Shown here: one piece after another, positions 1 to 13,845 of the stretch
Numbering within the stretch: position 1 is the stretch's first letter
How the letters are laid out: each line of letters starts with the position of its first letter
DNA from: Reticulascus tulasneorum
Lineage: Eukaryota > Ascomycota > Sordariomycetes > Glomerellales > Reticulascaceae
Direction: 5' to 3'
NCBI GenBank assembly: GCA_001557505.1
Contig: LSAX01000002.1
Span: 2,666,001-2,730,000 of the forward strand
DNA: 64,000 nucleotides
The notes under the pieces: generated by a model
Told to the model about the DNA's origin: nothing
The model's database searches: none
Seen by the model: the letters and a program-made list of their open reading frames with translations, nothing else
Program-made: the position numbers and the translations under genes

Positions 1-3000
1 GATTGCCGAATCTCAATGAGCTTTCTAGTTGTTTCGTGAACGAATCATCCAAGAAGCTCGTGACTGTCAACCGACGATCCTTGCACTCTTTCTGCAGGAA
101 CTCGGTGACTCTGCCCGACGGATCGATAATGAGTGGGTACCGGTTGAAGCGCTTCAGAACGATTGCATTCTCTGTGCACAAGTCGTCCACAGGCAAAGTA
201 TTCTCTTGCCAGCTGAGTCGCTCATCAGCTGTAGACAGATATTCGGTAACTGGATTCAACGGTTTGAATTGAACCCCAGACAGCTGAAGCTGGTGAAGCC
301 AGTCATCCATCATTGATTTTCGGAAAGTCTGATCAAAAAGACCACTGTAAGCGAGGAAAGCGGCGGCAACTAGAACGTCGCCGACAAGGGTGCTGATTTG
401 AGTCTCGAAAGATTTGCTCCCTGCCTCCCATCGGGTTCTCTCGGATGATAGACTGTCGAGTAGCTTGACGCTTCTGTCTACCTTGAACTGGACTCGTGAC
501 ATTTCGGACTTGATAGCCTGCGTTTCGCTGATGAGTGCCGCGTACTCAGTCTTGTAGGTGGCAATACTGTTCTCGAGGTTGTTGATAGTGTTCTCAACAG
601 CCTTAGCCTCGGCCTTGGTTTGCAGAGCCTGTTCTTCAAGTTGATCGACTTCATCCCTGAGCGGACCAACTCGATCCAAGATCTCGGAATAGTTGACTTG
701 AGCTTCAGCCCATTGGACCAAGGGGCCACAGGCTTTACTGGCTCGGTTGACCTTCTCGAACGTGAACTCAGGGTTCGACAAGAACTCGTTTCGCATCTTC
801 AACCGAAGGGGCCTGGTCATCTGCTTCTCGTTGTTGAAGTTGACAATGCTGGTAATGAAATCATCTTTGCGGACAATGCCCTGGATCATCTTCCAGTCGT
901 TGACTTTGTGGCCGAGAAGTGTGCAGACGGACTCGAGGGCAAGCCTGACACCCTGAGGGGGGTTACCCATGGAACGAACTTCCGTAAGATGTTGCCTCTT
1001 GATGTTGCTGACGCTGGCCCTCGCTTCTTCCACCGCTGGTTCCGCTTTGGCAAGATCCTCCAAGACAATCTTCTTCCTCGACGCTACCTCGGCTTCCTGC
1101 TTCTCCAAGGCTGACTGAATCTCTAGCGAAGTGTTCTTTCTCTGTTCCGCCTCTCTTTGATCCGCCACCATTCTTTGCAACTTTTCATTTGCCTCTGCAT
1201 CCTTTTGCTCGAGCTGGGACTTCTTCTCCGCCAGGCTGACACGCAGGTCGCGCACTTTGTCAACCGTGTCTCTAAGCTTCTCAAGACCAACGTTTAGATG
1301 GCGTTGTTGCTCCTCCAAATCCTCGCGCTTCTCGTTGTAAAGCTTGACATACTGGGCGACGAAGTCCAGGAAATGCCTTGGCGTAAGGAAAGTGACCTTG
1401 CCCTGCTGTTTGAGCAACTTGGCATTGAAACGCTGAAGTGAGTAGTGAATGTATACCATTGAGTTAACGATGGTCTCACGATGCGATGGAGGCAGGTTAA
1501 GCCCCCGATATGCAACTGGGATGGTATCCGGTGCCTGGAAGTTGGTCCGGTCCAGATCGATAGAGTAAGTAAGCTCATGACCGACCTGGAATAAGGCTTG
1601 GTCGGACCAGTCACCGAACCAGTTGAGAACGCAACGATTGAAAAGAGCAGGACTGGTAGCTGCCTTGGAAGAGAGCCCGTCTTCTGGAGGATTCATAGTG
1701 AACACAACATGAAGATTCTTGACAATCTGCTGGGTGAACCACTTGTACAGTTCTTCGGGGGAGTCCAAATGCAGGTTTTGTCGCTGTGCGCCTTCTTTGC
1801 AAGCTGTCATGAGCGCCGCAAACTCATCGCCCTCGAATAGACCAGGGACCTCTGCGTTAGCGAGCAAGGTGTTCATTCTTTCCAAGAATCCAGAATCAAG
1901 GACGTTGGATTCGTCCATGATGAAGCAGATCTTTTCGCCCTTGCAGCCACAACGTCGCAGCACGTCTCGGAGATCCTCGTCAAAGTCCTCTGCAGAGTAC
2001 TTCCCGTGGACCTTAATTTGGAAGACTTTAAGGCCATTCATCCACGCAACAAAACGTGAGAGAGTGGTCTTGCCGCTACCGCTGACACCAATGAGAATCA
2101 AATGACCTTGAGGCTGTCTGAAGACACGATCAATTCGTAGAACGTGTTCCAGGACATCGTTGAACAGAATCAAGGGCACGTCCACCTCTTCCTCGCAGAA
2201 CGTCTTGAGTCTCGCCTTGACGAAGTCTCTCAATTGCTCTCGATCCACTGGCACATAGTTCTTGGATAGCCAGTTGGAGAACAGAATGGGACCACCGAGG
2301 GCTTTCTGATCGTCGACTGTAGGGAACAAGTCGAGTGCGATGCGTCGAACTGCATCGTCGGTCCATTGGCGTTCATCCTCGGCAACCAACCGATCCTGGA
2401 AGAGTCGTAAAGCTTCATGGGCCCAGATACGGATGAGACCTTCCACTGATAAGGTCTCCAGAGGCCGAATTGCCTCATATATACCCCTTACCCAACGAGT
2501 CAGTTCACGAGGACTGTATACGTAGTGAGGCTGAATCTTGGGCGTGAAACGCTGCTGAGACTCGAGGTACAATCTGACCATCGCTTGGGTGAGTGGCTCA
2601 GCATAACCACGAAGCGATGGAATGATCTTGAGAACAGCTGAGTTGAAGGTACCATAGATCTGGTGAAGAGAGAGCTCGCCAGGATAGTCGACCATGATCA
2701 GGGGCGCGTGTCGCAAGAATCTGTCGCCTAATGGGGTACGGCCAGCATCCGTTGGCGGATTGCAAGCCCCAACAAACTGGATCCTATCAAGAGTAACCCA
2801 GGATTTGTCGGATGTCCTCCAGAATCCATTGTGCTCCACAAGCTGGCGTAGGAAGGAGATGGCCCTCTGTGTTCCATATTTGTCAGGTGCAGGAAGATTG
2901 ATTTCGTCACAGAACAAGACGAGCCATCTGCCAATCTGGGTTGGGGAGAGCATAACGCCATTCAGTGTTTTCTTGTACTCGCAGTACTGTTCAAAAGTCT

Positions 3001-6000
3001 TGATGAGGAGGTCAGGAGTCGTGGCACTCGAGAAATTAAGTCCCACAACTTCCATGTTAGGGAGCTTGCGCAGGGCGCTGAATAGAGTCATCGTTTTACC
3101 AGAACCTGGTGGGCCACACAAAAGCAGCGGCTTATGCTCGGCAAGCCAAGAGTAGAGCACATCTTCGTGCCGCACAGTGTCAAGGGTCGGGATGACGACG
3201 TCGGTCTGGGTAACCGAGTGAGTGTTGACTTCAATAGTAGGTACCTGGTTCTGCCAGGGAATCCACTCAGCCTTGGGCAAAGATATATCAAAGTCGATCA
3301 ATGAGCTGGTACCGTCCAATGGGGGAGACCCGAAGTTTGCCAGACCGCAGATAGCATCGCCGAAGACTTTGCGATCATTCAAAGGACAGTCGCCTGTCAG
3401 AGCCCAGACGAGAGCCAGCAGAAGTTTCTTGGAAATAAAAGCCTCAATTTGTTCAGGCTCCACCGGGAAATCGACATGTTGATTGTTGTATTCGAGGAGG
3501 TCCCTGACAGCCTTGTTGAGCAACGAGAACAAGGTATTGAGCACCCGAGCCACAGTGAAGTCCATGATGTGGTTATAGCCCTCAGCCTCTTTCAGCGCTG
3601 AGAGAATGAAATCCTCGCCAGTGAGGAAAGCATTCAGCAAATCTGCCGCATGAGTCTGAACAGCCAAAGCCTTTGCAGGGCTCTGTCCAGTGGTGACACT
3701 GTCTTCGTCTAGATCCTCGAATGGAACACTGCGAAGTGTGTTGAGGTAGTTTTCGACCATCATGTTCGGCGTAACGGTATCTTCACTGAACCAAACCATT
3801 CCGCATCGACTAACGGTGGCGAGTGTAGCATACTTCAACGTCTCGACTTCGAACATGATTCGGACGTTGGAAGGAAGGTTAAGACGCTCGCCATTAGGCA
3901 GGGTGAGAAGTTTGTTGTCGTCCAACACACTGTTCAGATTCTCAACCCACTCGGGATCAACATCGCCGTCGAAGACAATCCAATGCCTTTTGGAATCTTC
4001 GCCTCTGAGATTGTCCACGATCTTTCGAAGGATGCTGGTAAAAAGTCCGTCTGTCCACTCACGAGTGGTTGAATCCAGATTTCCGTACAACGCTTCTTTC
4101 GACATGACCTTAGAGTCAATGATGTGCGAGACGCCTTCGACGCTCTCGACTTTCTGAAGCGCGTCAAGCAAGAGCTTCCATGCAGCAGACTTTCCAGTGC
4201 CGGAATTTCCTACCATCATGACACCATGGTGAATGTTCTGGATTTGGTATAACTGAAGCACCTTTGTCATCCAGGTATCGTTCACTACCAGTTGCCTCTC
4301 AGCGGCCAAGCCTCGGATGGCCTCTTCCAGCAGATGTAGGTTGGCAGGGACATATTTCACACCAGGAAAGCAACTCTCCTCCACCGTCGCCAAGATCTCA
4401 ACGTCGCTCTTGATTAATTTCGGTGCGATTGTCTCCCGAATGCTCTGTACGATGATTTCGGGTTCCACGATGTCCTCGGCGCCGAGGTTGCCATCGCTAA
4501 TGAGGAGACGTGCACGTTTCAGGCCGCCAGAGCTGACAAGCACACTTTTCAAAGCACGGAGGCCAAAGTCGTAATGGGCTTGCTTGGAGAGCCTGGCTGC
4601 GCATTGATCGAAGAATGGGACTGTTTGCTTCGACAATTGCTTAGCCTGGTTAAAACCCTGCGAGTAAAGCATGACTTCGGCAATGAGTTCCTTGTCTGGC
4701 TTCGACATGGCGACACTGCGGAAGAGTTTCTTCAAATTGTCCGGCAGGTTAGAACGCCCAGCATATCCAGGGTTCATAGTGATGAAGATACCGGTGTTGG
4801 CGTTAACGTGGAGCTGCCGACCAACCAAGTCGATCTGCGCCTTTTCGTCCTCGGCGCCTTGCTTCAACCCAAGTTGGATGTTTTGGATTTGCTGTGATAC
4901 AGCAGACAAGATCCTCTCTTCGAGACGGTTAAACTCGTCGAAACATCCCCACGCACCGACCTGGCAGATACCCAAGAAGATGCGGCCCATTGCTTGGAAG
5001 TCGAAAGTGTCATCACAGCAGAAAACAAGTGTGAATCTGCCCAATTGTAGACCAAGAGCTTTGACTGATTCGGTTTTGCCGGTTCCTGCAGGCCCGTAAG
5101 GAGAGCCACCAAGACGTTGACACAGAGCCTGGGTGAGGGTGAGGAAGCATCGATCTGTGAGCGGAGTTCTGACAAGTCTATCAGGCACTCCTAGGTACTC
5201 GAAGCCGTAGTTGAGCGTGGCATTTGCCATCTTGATGAGCAGTCGTTGCTGATAATCTCCTTCAGGGGTATTGACGTAGCGCATCTGCAACAGCCACCAG
5301 TAGTGGTTGGTGGAGTTGGCGTTCAGGTTGCTCAGCTTCTCAATGCAATCTCGCTGATGAACGCACTCTGTGATCAACTGTTCGCACTTCTTTCGCAGAA
5401 TGATGTTGAGATCACCAAGAACTGTGTCGGCAAGTAGGCGAAGCACTTGAACCTCTCGGTCAAATAGAGAGCGTAGAGTTTGGCCACCCTCCGTAAGCGA
5501 CTTGTCCACGGCAGTGGTCCACACGACCTGGGTGGCAAGGACTACAATTTGACTGGGGAACGCAGCCATGAAGTCGTTCAAGGCAGTCCTGTCAATTGTC
5601 TCAGACTCGAAGATTGGGGTGTAGTGGTCGACGGCCTCGGCAAGAAGCTCAGCCAGAGTGGATTTCATGCCATTCTCCAAGAGAGCAAGCCAGTCATTGA
5701 TTCGCGGTGTCTTCGCCAATGAGATTTCCTTCTTCAATAGCACAACTTCGCCTTCCTTCGACGTAAAGCCGGAGATAATAGTCTCGTCATCCATGACCAG
5801 ACCGGAAAGTCCAGCAAACATCTTCTTGAAGTGCTTCGCTATGCGAAGTGTGTCATTGCTGTTGCCAATCATTTCGAGAAGATCCTCATCACCCACGAAG
5901 TAAAATCTTGGGAATGACACACGCTCTTTCTCGAGATACTCGCCCAATGCCTTTTGGATCTTGTTGAGAAGCTCTGCTAATCGCTCAAGAGACTTCTGCA

Positions 6001-9000
6001 CGTTCGGGATGGTAAGGACATCCAGGACATATGGCTGTTTATACACCTTTTTCATGACCGCAGAGAATTCGCTATTGATGTTTTGGAATCTTGAGGACTC
6101 GATGGGCAGGAGATGTTTGATATCCGCATTTCCAGTAAAGACGCCTTCCAAGTAGACCCATTGTCGTTGCACATCGATCCACACGTCGAAAAGAACATGG
6201 ACACGGTTGAGCTTGTCTTCCCAGGACGAAGCCTCTTCTTCGAACTCCTTGTAGTAGGGAGAGTGCTTCATTGCTTGTAGCGAATTGAGGTTCTCGCTGC
6301 ATTTGGCGAAGAGATCGTCCCAACCACGGATGAGACGGCATTTGTTCTGGTAATTGACAAGGTCGAGAGCATAAGTACCCCAGATTTCCCGTACTTGCTT
6401 GAGGAACTCCTCCAGGGCCATTTCACCCTGAGCCTGGGCGATAATATCCTTCACGATGATTTCTGTTGCAACAAGGTTCAAGTCCCAAACATCTCCAAGA
6501 GTCATGGACACCGGAGAGTATCGTTTGCCAGGTTTGATTTGCTTATAGATCTTCGTCCAGTGGCGATCTCGAATAGCTTCGGATTTCAGGTCGGACAAAA
6601 GGGAGTTGACCTTGAGCAGCCCACGGAGCTTGGTCTGCACGTGCTCAAAAGCAGCATACTGCCGCATTCGGCTGGGCATCTCCTTGGTGCTCTTGATGAG
6701 ATCGTCGATCTTGGATCGAATCTTGCGTGGCTGTACAGATGTCCATAGGGCTTCTCTTGTCTCGTTCAGACTTGCCCAAATGGTAGATAGATTCGACCAC
6801 ACAGACTGGAAGTCTTGAACCTCTTCCAAGATAGCAGCAAGAGAGCTGTCTGAGCTTGCTGGAAGATCGAGGGCTTCTTTCGCTTTGCCAACCATCTGAG
6901 CATCAGTCTGGAGTTTGGAGATCCGAGACTCGAAGGAACTCAGGGTGGCGGATGCCACGTCTGGTTGGATGGTACCCGAAACAGGCTTCTCTTCATTCCA
7001 CTGGGCTGCGACCTCTGTAATCTTGTCATTGACCAGCTTGTCCTCTGCAATAATCTTTGCTCGTATCGCATCAGCCTGATCTTGCACGATCTTTGACTTT
7101 TTCTCCAAAATCTCTATAAAGGACTCCCATGAGCTGTCAATCTGTTCGATATGCAGCCAATCACTCGGGAATTGGTACCGCTGCCTGACGAGCGTCGACT
7201 GTCCTTGTCTGAACATGTCGATTTCCGGTGCCCAACCTTTTCGATTTCGTTTCGAGTTCTGCACGATGGTGATGAACTGGACAGCCTGTGCGGTCGACGA
7301 CGCATCCATACCCCCCTGGCCCTCCAGATCTCGACGGGCCTTCTCAATATCGGCATGCACCTCGCGCATGCGATTACCCAGGCGGCTCGCAAATTTCATC
7401 AATATTTCGTGTTGCCATTGATCATACTTGGCGTTGACTTTGGTCTGAACTTGGTCGTAGTCGATGGTAATATGACCAAATTTCCTGCTGACCTCCTGGG
7501 TATCGAAGGTCTGTCGAGTTTTTCGGATTTCCTGGAGGAGCTGCAACCATCTTGAGAGCTGGTCGCCCAGGGCTTCGTACACTTGTTCTGATTGAAGATC
7601 CCACAGAGATTGGAATTGCAGCCATTTGTCTACGTAACTGCTGATTTCCTGGAGCTTCTTCTCGACTGAGATATAAGCGCCGTTAAGTAGATTGGTGCAG
7701 CCGCTTGGCAAGTCACTGAAGCTAGGTTCCTCATAGGCTGAAGTGGTGAGGGTCATTTGGTATCTGGTGGCCTTAATCTTGCGGATATTGCAAACAATAC
7801 CAAGCCAGTCATGCAGATGAACGAACCAGCTTGCCCTAGCGTACTCCAGAGGAGGATCCAGATATATGACCTGGTTACGCATTGTCAATTCGTGAATCAG
7901 GCGCTTCATGGTCGGGCTGTCCTGTTTTGGCTCTTCGCTGTTCTCGCTGACCTGCTTACGACGGCCATAGTCAAGATATTCGTCTTCAAATGCTTCGATC
8001 CAGGTTTGAATTGCATGTTGTAGCCGAGTCAGGAGTAATTCCTTAATCTTATTGTTCATGTTCTCCACCCAATACGGCAAGTTGACGTACTGTTCCAAGT
8101 TGAGCTGATCAACGGCGGTTTGTATCGTCTCAAGACGTGACTGGAATGCGGTAGCCTCATAAGGACAAGAGCTTAGCTCTGACAGAGCCTTCTCTATTGT
8201 GACGTGTATCGACGCTAATGCAACTGTCTTACCCTGCAGGAGAGAAACAGCGGCAGCGAATTCGCGGATGAAAAGACTGTGCTTGCTCTCTGTGCCTTTG
8301 GAGATACCAAACTCAGCTGCGGATGGGAGTAGTTGCTGGGACTTGTTGTGGAAGAATAGTTCGTGAGAGTTGACAAAGGATTCCCACTTCAAGGGTATAC
8401 CCTTCGAAACGAGGGTAAAGACATCATTTTGGTAGCCGAAAACCAGAACCGCCTCTTCACCCATCTGGGATATCTGTCTCATGGTCTGAGAAAACGTTCT
8501 GACACTCTCCATGAGACTGACAGCATAGGGATACACTCGTTTGGCTTCCTTCGACACGTTGTTGACAGAATGCGGGACTGCATAGTTTTGCCACGTGAGA
8601 TTCCGTGTCTCCTTGAAAAGTGTGATGATTTGAGGGTCGAAGTTGACCAGCAGTTCGAAGGCCCCACCGGCGGACCTCATCCGCCGAATCTCAAACAGCT
8701 GCCCGGCGATGGATATCTGCCGTCTTTGCACATCATGGAGCCAGGCCTCAAAGATTGTTCGGGTATCCAGCTTCTTCCTGAATAGGTTACTCTCGCTCTG
8801 GAGTTTTTGTCCTTCGGAGTGAATGGCCCATTCAGCACCCAGAACATCTTCAACTTTCTTCATGTAACCGTCCAGCTGGAATTCGATTTGGCGAGCCCAA
8901 ATGATGGCGCCAGACACTGGGGGTAGGTCTCGAAGCTGGGCCATAGCATGCGCTTCCGAATGACCATACTGCTGCTTGAACCTCTCGTGAAGGCCGTGTA

Positions 9001-10987
9001 TCGCTTGCTTGACATGTTCCATCAACTGATTCTGGTATTCGGCGATAGCGCCTCGAATCTTGGGGCGAACAAACAAAGCGTTGAATTTGGAGAAGACTCG
9101 AAACATTTCGTTCGCATTCTTCGCTATTGCCAGACGGTCACGAAGTCGCGCGATGATGGAGTTCTCGACTCTAGATGTCCGCTCGTTGTAGACATTTTCT
9201 GCCTTGGCCCATCTCTCAGTGCCTTCGGCAGAAACATCGAGCAGGTCAACGTTCTTGAGAGCTTCCCATGCCTGCTTGACTTCCTCCACCGCGTCAACAT
9301 CGCCCATTTCTTCCATGACGACTACGCCTTTCGTACCAGTTGTTTCGATCAGGCCGTTGACTGTTGCCTTTGGACCAAGAACGTTGACGATAGTCCGCTG
9401 AAGCTGTTCGTGATTATCTCGGAAAGTACTAACATACTTGAGCCGTCCTTGTAGCTCGGCATGCTTGGGGTTGACTTTGATGGGAATAAACTTCTCGTTC
9501 CTCCGGCGAGTGACCTCACGCGCCACATTTGTGAATTCTTTGATGCTCTCATCCCAGGTCCTGAAAATCTCGTGGCATGACTTCATGATAGTCTTAAACT
9601 CTTGATAGTCGAGGTTCACAAGCTCTGTTCCAGGGAGGAGGCGGTGCAAGACCTCATCTAAGTCGGCGGAGATGGCTTCCACTAGGGGAAGTGCTCGTCG
9701 AATGGGATACGGACATATCCTCAGCTTCTTGTTGAGATGACCAAAAATTTGGACGATGGCATCTTGGACCTTGGACAGAGAGGTTGCAGACAACAGCTCG
9801 TCGAGAGGAAAGTCTCGCATGAGCTGGTTGTACTTCTGTACCTTCTCCATAGCCTCCTTCAAACCCGTGTCGGCAGTAAAGCTGACAGTTGCTTGGAAAC
9901 GCTTTGCGTGCTTCAGGATTTCCAGAGTGAGAAGTACTCCTTCGCTCCGAAGCTGCCCTTCGATGCCCTCCAATGCAGACTCCATCGATAGCCAGAAGTT
10001 GACCTCTTGGCTGGCTGTGAACTTGAACTCCTGCGCAGAGTTGCCCGACGGGTCTCGGGTCATCTTGGTGATTACCTGAATCGATTTGATCCAGCTATTC
10101 ACATTGTTCTGCAGGTTATTGAGGAACGTGCTGTCGTTGAGGATCGTGCCGGGAATCAGATCAAGTGAAGGTTTGGTATGCCGCGAATCCGCCTCTTCCA
10201 GAGCGCTCTGCACAATCTGATGGAACAGCAGAGAGACCTCGGGGATCTCAACGTTCTGCTGCAGATGCAGCAAGCTCAACTCCAGGTCGTTCCATCGCTT
10301 CTTGGTCACCGGTATGCCCGTTTTCGAATCCACATCGGCCCGTCCTCTGGCACCATTGGCCAGTTGCTGGCTCTTGGTGTTGGCATCGAAATACGGCGCC
10401 AGCGCATTATGAACGAAGGAATGTAGAATCTCGAAGGCGGAAGTAGAAGGGCCCTGTTCTCCAACGGTAGCATTAAGCGTTGCGGGACCGGGCAAATTAG
10501 TAATAAGTATTTGTGAAGTCAGAGGCAGGGCAGGATCGATCGGCTGCGGCCGTTTCATGAGCACGAGCGACGATACTGTTGTCGGTGACGAAGAAATCTC
10601 GGTCGTCAGAGAATAAGTAAAGGACTGAGGTTCTGTGTATACCGGGTCAGTAAAATCTTTTTCCAACTGTGTAAAAGCTTCTAAATCGAGGGCAAACGAA
10701 CTTGGTTCCTCAGCGCCATTCTCGATCAGGGAGGACGGGGCAAAGTCCTTCTGAATGTACAAGGTCGTCTGGGTATCTGTTGCAAACCGAGTGCATCGTT
10801 GTATCGTATCGGAGTATCGGCTCTTGTGTAGCAAGCTCCCCGAGTTCTCGAGGTCCTCTTTGGTGGCGCCCAGAGCTATCTCTAGCACTGAAGCGAGATG
10901 CTCGACCACGCGTATTGGGTCGACGGAGGGAAACGGCGCAGGAGAGACGCCATTAGCGCCGGGAGACTGTGGTGTAGCCACCTCCAT
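1..10987 (-). CDS. DYN1: Cytoplasmic dynein heavy chain (C-terminus beyond window)
   Basis: This is the motor subunit of cytoplasmic dynein 1, which drives minus-end transport, nuclear migration and endosome motility along microtubules (ro-1 in Neurospora, nudA in Aspergillus). The frame is open from an ATG in a good context (GCCATGG) at 10987 to base 1, giving 3662 codons with no intron. Four P-loops are in frame: AAA1 GPAGTGKTE (residues 1965-1973, plus 5069-5095), AAA2 GNSGTGKS (from 2260), AAA3 GPPGSGKT (from 2625) and AAA4 GVSGSGKT (from 2967). The AAA1 Walker B region reads [10 protein letters not shown] coiled-coil stalk (about 3225-3300 and 3430-3500) flanks the microtubule-binding tip containing [14 protein letters not shown]. 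The visible end lies in AAA5 ([11 protein letters not shown], then SFLDDSF). Relatives have about 4300 residues, so roughly 650-700 (end of AAA5, AAA6, C-terminal domain) are missing because of the window edge only. Identification is secure. Confidence 0.97.
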   Translation of the reverse strand, partial: MEVATPQSPGANGVSPAPFPSVDPIRVVEHLASVLEIALGATKEDLENSGSLLHKSRYSDTIQRCTRFATDTQTTLYIQKDFAPSSLIENGAEEPSSFALDLEAFTQLEKDFTDPVYTEPQSFTYSLTTEISSSPTTVSSLVLMKRPQPIDPALPLTSQILITNLPGPATLNATVGEQGPSTSAFEILHSFVHNALAPYFDANTKSQQLANGARGRADVDSKTGIPVTKKRWNDLELSLLHLQQNVEIPEVSLLFHQIVQSALEEADSRHTKPSLDLIPGTILNDSTFLNNLQNNVNSWIKSIQVITKMTRDPSGNSAQEFKFTASQEVNFWLSMESALEGIEGQLRSEGVLLTLEILKHAKRFQATVSFTADTGLKEAMEKVQKYNQLMRDFPLDELLSATSLSKVQDAIVQIFGHLNKKLRICPYPIRRALPLVEAISADLDEVLHRLLPGTELVNLDYQEFKTIMKSCHEIFRTWDESIKEFTNVAREVTRRRNEKFIPIKVNPKHAELQGRLKYVSTFRDNHEQLQRTIVNVLGPKATVNGLIETTGTKGVVVMEEMGDVDAVEEVKQAWEALKNVDLLDVSAEGTERWAKAENVYNERTSRVENSIIARLRDRLAIAKNANEMFRVFSKFNALFVRPKIRGAIAEYQNQLMEHVKQAIHGLHERFKQQYGHSEAHAMAQLRDLPPVSGAIIWARQIEFQLDGYMKKVEDVLGAEWAIHSEGQKLQSESNLFRKKLDTRTIFEAWLHDVQRRQISIAGQLFEIRRMRSAGGAFELLVNFDPQIITLFKETRNLTWQNYAVPHSVNNVSKEAKRVYPYAVSLMESVRTFSQTMRQISQMGEEAVLVFGYQNDVFTLVSKGIPLKWESFVNSHELFFHNKSQQLLPSAAEFGISKGTESKHSLFIREFAAAVSLLQGKTVALASIHVTIEKALSELSSCPYEATAFQSRLETIQTAVDQLNLEQYVNLPYWVENMNNKIKELLLTRLQHAIQTWIEAFEDEYLDYGRRKQVSENSEEPKQDSPTMKRLIHELTMRNQVIYLDPPLEYARASWFVHLHDWLGIVCNIRKIKATRYQMTLTTSAYEEPSFSDLPSGCTNLLNGAYISVEKKLQEISSYVDKWLQFQSLWDLQSEQVYEALGDQLSRWLQLLQEIRKTRQTFDTQEVSRKFGHITIDYDQVQTKVNAKYDQWQHEILMKFASRLGNRMREVHADIEKARRDLEGQGGMDASSTAQAVQFITIVQNSKRNRKGWAPEIDMFRQGQSTLVRQRYQFPSDWLHIEQIDSSWESFIEILEKKSKIVQDQADAIRAKIIAEDKLVNDKITEVAAQWNEEKPVSGTIQPDVASATLSSFESRISKLQTDAQMVGKAKEALDLPASSDSSLAAILEEVQDFQSVWSNLSTIWASLNETREALWTSVQPRKIRSKIDDLIKSTKEMPSRMRQYAAFEHVQTKLRGLLKVNSLLSDLKSEAIRDRHWTKIYKQIKPGKRYSPVSMTLGDVWDLNLVATEIIVKDIIAQAQGEMALEEFLKQVREIWGTYALDLVNYQNKCRLIRGWDDLFAKCSENLNSLQAMKHSPYYKEFEEEASSWEDKLNRVHVLFDVWIDVQRQWVYLEGVFTGNADIKHLLPIESSRFQNINSEFSAVMKKVYKQPYVLDVLTIPNVQKSLERLAELLNKIQKALGEYLEKERVSFPRFYFVGDEDLLEMIGNSNDTLRIAKHFKKMFAGLSGLVMDDETIISGFTSKEGEVVLLKKEISLAKTPRINDWLALLENGMKSTLAELLAEAVDHYTPIFESETIDRTALNDFMAAFPSQIVVLATQVVWTTAVDKSLTEGGQTLRSLFDREVQVLRLLADTVLGDLNIILRKKCEQLITECVHQRDCIEKLSNLNANSTNHYWWLLQMRYVNTPEGDYQQRLLIKMANATLNYGFEYLGVPDRLVRTPLTDRCFLTLTQALCQRLGGSPYGPAGTGKTESVKALGLQLGRFTLVFCCDDTFDFQAMGRIFLGICQVGAWGCFDEFNRLEERILSAVSQQIQNIQLGLKQGAEDEKAQIDLVGRQLHVNANTGIFITMNPGYAGRSNLPDNLKKLFRSVAMSKPDKELIAEVMLYSQGFNQAKQLSKQTVPFFDQCAARLSKQAHYDFGLRALKSVLVSSGGLKRARLLISDGNLGAEDIVEPEIIVQSIRETIAPKLIKSDVEILATVEESCFPGVKYVPANLHLLEEAIRGLAAERQLVVNDTWMTKVLQLYQIQNIHHGVMMVGNSGTGKSAAWKLLLDALQKVESVEGVSHIIDSKVMSKEALYGNLDSTTREWTDGLFTSILRKIVDNLRGEDSKRHWIVFDGDVDPEWVENLNSVLDDNKLLTLPNGERLNLPSNVRIMFEVETLKYATLATVSRCGMVWFSEDTVTPNMMVENYLNTLRSVPFEDLDEDSVTTGQSPAKALAVQTHAADLLNAFLTGEDFILSALKEAEGYNHIMDFTVARVLNTLFSLLNKAVRDLLEYNNQHVDFPVEPEQIEAFISKKLLLALVWALTGDCPLNDRKVFGDAICGLANFGSPPLDGTSSLIDFDISLPKAEWIPWQNQVPTIEVNTHSVTQTDVVIPTLDTVRHEDVLYSWLAEHKPLLLCGPPGSGKTMTLFSALRKLPNMEVVGLNFSSATTPDLLIKTFEQYCEYKKTLNGVMLSPTQIGRWLVLFCDEINLPAPDKYGTQRAISFLRQLVEHNGFWRTSDKSWVTLDRIQFVGACNPPTDAGRTPLGDRFLRHAPLIMVDYPGELSLHQIYGTFNSAVLKIIPSLRGYAEPLTQAMVRLYLESQQRFTPKIQPHYVYSPRELTRWVRGIYEAIRPLETLSVEGLIRIWAHEALRLFQDRLVAEDERQWTDDAVRRIALDLFPTVDDQKALGGPILFSNWLSKNYVPVDREQLRDFVKARLKTFCEEEVDVPLILFNDVLEHVLRIDRVFRQPQGHLILIGVSGSGKTTLSRFVAWMNGLKVFQIKVHGKYSAEDFDEDLRDVLRRCGCKGEKICFIMDESNVLDSGFLERMNTLLANAEVPGLFEGDEFAALMTACKEGAQRQNLHLDSPEELYKWFTQQIVKNLHVVFTMNPPEDGLSSKAATSPALFNRCVLNWFGDWSDQALFQVGHELTYSIDLDRTNFQAPDTIPVAYRGLNLPPSHRETIVNSMVYIHYSLQRFNAKLLKQQGKVTFLTPRHFLDFVAQYVKLYNEKREDLEEQQRHLNVGLEKLRDTVDKVRDLRVSLAEKKSQLEQKDAEANEKLQRMVADQREAEQRKNTSLEIQSALEKQEAEVASRKKIVLEDLAKAEPAVEEARASVSNIKRQHLTEVRSMGNPPQGVRLALESVCTLLGHKVNDWKMIQGIVRKDDFITSIVNFNNEKQMTRPLRLKMRNEFLSNPEFTFEKVNRASKACGPLVQWAEAQVNYSEILDRVGPLRDEVDQLEEQALQTKAEAKAVENTINNLENSIATYKTEYAALISETQAIKSEMSRVQFKVDRSVKLLDSLSSERTRWEAGSKSFETQISTLVGDVLVAAAFLAYSGLFDQTFRKSMMDDWLHQLQLSGVQFKPLNPVTEYLSTADERLSWQENTLPVDDLCTENAIVLKRFNRYPLIIDPSGRVTEFLQKECKDRRLTVTSFLDDSFTKQLESSLRFGN

Positions 10988-12269
10988 GGCGGATGGTTCG
11001 TGTCGGAGGGAACGAGATGGGTATCTATCTGGACGATGTCATCATCTCTGGAGAATGGGTAATCGGTCGGGTCGGGTAGGAGGCGATCTCAGGGGAAACA
11101 GGGCGCCGATGAATCAGCTGGATAAGTCGTAAAGTAAAACACAGCTGCTAAAGGAGTGTCGGCGGGTTTCGTGATGATGGACGACTGTGTTGGTGTCGTC
11201 TTCGGTCGGTATGTTTACGGTTGGTGCTACCGAGATGCGTCGTTCGTCGAAGGGAGTGTTGACTTTCAACCTTGTGGTCCTCCAAAAAGGTAGCCGTTGC
11301 TCTTCAAGTTTTACGCGATCCAAACGGGACCCCTGTCGCGACGGCATGTGTCAGGAGGCGTCGCCGGCCACTTTCAGCAGTGCTCGCTGGTGTAATAAAG
11401 TGGACCGGAGGTTTTCCAGGCGCTTTTTATTGGCCAGCTGCAGTCTACAGGGGCCACACCCACTGAGAGGTCTCACCCAGTGGTCTCACTGGCTTAAAGT
11501 TCAATTTTTGCTGTACACGTACCTGCGGAATACGCATCATGTTAGCAAGCAATGCGCGAGTCCCCCAATCAAGGGATTTGCCAGTGATCTCCAACTCCTA
11601 CACGCTCTTCACATAGGCAAATATACCAACGAGGTGGTCTTTCGTTTTGCCTTTGCCATGGGCATTTATCCAGGGTCCACATTCGATGATACGTCTGGCA
11701 CAAAGGAAAGTTGACCAGGACGGGCTTGCACAATGATGAGGATCATGCTCGTCCATGGATCTGAGAAATTACACAGACTCCCTTCCCGTATATCACTTCC
11801 CTGCAAGCCTTACATCCACTCTTACTCCACCCTGACTCTGTCCCCCACCACTAAATTGTTCAAAGGGATGGGTGCGGGCAGCCCGTACTGGGAACCATGC
11901 TACATACTACGTGGGTGCTAGGGGTATTGAGCAAAGGGAATTGTCGTCTTCACTGTATGTATGCCGTGGCACAGCGTCGGGACCCGGCAAAGTAGTAATG
12001 TACGCTGAAATCCATTCTACCCATGCTACATAGCCGTAACCCTAGATCTCGACAACACCTCGCGATCCCATGCTCAAGATGGAAGTCGCGTCCCAAAAGA
12101 GCACTCATGAACCCCAAGCCCGCCTAACCCTCCATCTCCGAACGACCAGTACCTATGCTTCCTTAAAAAACTTGACGAGGAGCTGTGCAAAACCATGTCC
12201 GTTTCCCGTAACCCACACACGCAATGCAAGAATACTACAACACCCAAAAAGCATTTAAAGTCCCCGTGC
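10988..12269. other. Intergenic: dynein 5' flank and FAR1-gene 3' flank
   Basis: This is 1.28 kb between two genes on the minus strand. The dynein promoter and leader should lie in the part next to 10987, where CCAAT occurs on the minus strand near 11425-11430. A small duplication, GGTCTCAC, appears twice near 11470-11490. The short reading frames here have no family resemblance and several lack an ATG. I see no RNA gene or mobile element. Confidence 0.5.
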
Positions 12270-13845
12270 CTAGTTTCCAGGCCCGCCAGTAGCTGGGCCG
12301 CCTTCCGGCCCGGAAAGACGCTCCCTCTGCACCATGACCCGCTGATTGCAGATGTCGATAAACATCTCAAACTTCTCGATGATCTGGTCCTTCTCCTGAA
12401 GCTTCTTCTTCAGCTCGTCGATCTCCTTCTCCTTGTCGTCCTTGTACTTGTCGAAATCTTCGCGGGTCTTGGCCAGTTCTCGTCGTAGGTCCGCCCGGAT
12501 CCGTTCCTCGGCGGTTGGATGAGGCTTGCTGTATATGGCTGGGCGGTTCTCCGCCAGTCCCGTGGCGACCTTCTGTGGGTTTCTATTAATGGCTGCCCGA
12601 GCATTGTAAATGTCTCTGGGAAGTAGAGGTACATGTGGATTTTCCGTCTGCAAGATCTCCAAGGTCTCGCTAACACCCACGCCTACGATGCATTAGCAAA
12701 CACGCTCATGGGGGTTTTGGGAGCTGGTACGTGCCGTTCTCTTTCAGTGCCTTTACGGCTGCAACCATCTTGCTGTCCAGCTTCCTGGCCGCCGGGTGCA
12801 GCAGAGGGCTCTCGCTCGGTCCATGGTTATGCTGAAGATGGTGGGGATCCGGGCGATAGCGGATTGTCCATTGCGTTCGTTGTTCTATGGCAAAGAAGCC
12901 AAACGGGCAGTCGCACTTGCGGGAAGATGTCTTGCGCTTACGAAACTCGGGACTGACACGGCTAGGCGGTTTCCCAGCCCGATCACACACAAAGAGAACC
13001 TTTTTCAATCCGGGGACTGTCTTTTTAGATCTGCCAATGACGATGGCATAGCCAACTGACGTGCAATATGAGAGAACGCTCTTGTGGACTGCTTCCAGCG
13101 TCGGATAGCTGCCACCTTCTGGCGGAGCTGTCATGAGGTCTCCCATGGGTTGCCGCGGGACGAACGGAGTACCATCAATGAGTTTCGGCTCCATGCCGTC
13201 GTCATCGCCATCGGGGTGACCCTCGACCTCCATATCATCGGGCCCACGCGAGTGTCCGTGTCCATGCCGCTCCTGAACTTGTGCCGGAGTCTGCGGCCGA
13301 TTTTGAGGGGGTGGTTGAACCTGTTGAACCTGCTGCTGCTGCTGCTGCTGCACCTGCTGCACTTGTTGCACCTGCTGTTGCACTGGAGGCTGGGCCTGCG
13401 GTTGAGGTAGTTGGGGAGGCGGCTGGCTTCGGGGTTGATGGGAGAGAATGTTGGGCTCGTTCTGAACTGGCTGGTTCAGGGTCTGGGGGTACAGCATGGA
13501 GGGCGGGTTCGGTTGAGACTGCATCTGTTGTCGAGGGGGAGGACCCCTCTGACGTCCGACGACAGCATTGGGGACGTGGGACTGAGAGGATCGAGAGTTG
13601 CCGTTGACATTGCCATTGACGGAGTTATTCGTTTGGAAGAGATGGTGAGGATATGTGCCCTGGGGAGGTTGCTGAGGAGTATATGCTTGAGGTTGATACG
13701 GCGACGCGTTGTGTGATGCTGGTGATGGCTTGTTGGCAGGGTTGGCGTGCTGCAGTGGTGGGAAGCCCGGTGTGCGTCGGATGCCAGGCTGGGGAAAGGA
13801 CAGGCCAGCATGGCTGCTGGAACCCGAAGGGCCCAAAGCCGACAT
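12270..13845 (-). CDS. FAR1-type DNA-binding protein (WRKY/GCM1-like fold), Gln-rich
   Basis: A likely nuclear transcription factor of 507 residues. Order: Pro/Gln-rich N-terminus with a poly-Gln/Val-Gln stretch (about residues 145-175, encoded near 13320-13410), an acidic segment, then a FAR1 domain (about 240-340) with zinc-ligand pattern VCDR, CDCPFGF and HNHG. After this comes RDIYNAR, and a predicted coiled coil (about 430-490) near the C-terminus. FAR1 domains derive from MULE transposases, but no transposase catalytic domain follows, so this looks domesticated. Start: the ATG at 13845 (MSALGPSG); the frame is open further upstream but without a better ATG. One intron: either 12683-12734 with a GC donor (gives LKENGVGVSETLEIL) or 12670-12730 with GT donor GTACCA (gives LKENGTETLEIL). 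The first reads more like a natural protein. The target genes are unknown. Confidence 0.8.
13321..13410. repeat. CTG/TTG trinucleotide-rich tract encoding poly-Gln
   Basis: A CTG-rich run on the plus strand reads as Gln and Val-Gln repeats in the minus-strand FAR1 gene. Such tracts are often length-variable and act as transcription-factor activation segments. Confidence 0.8.
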
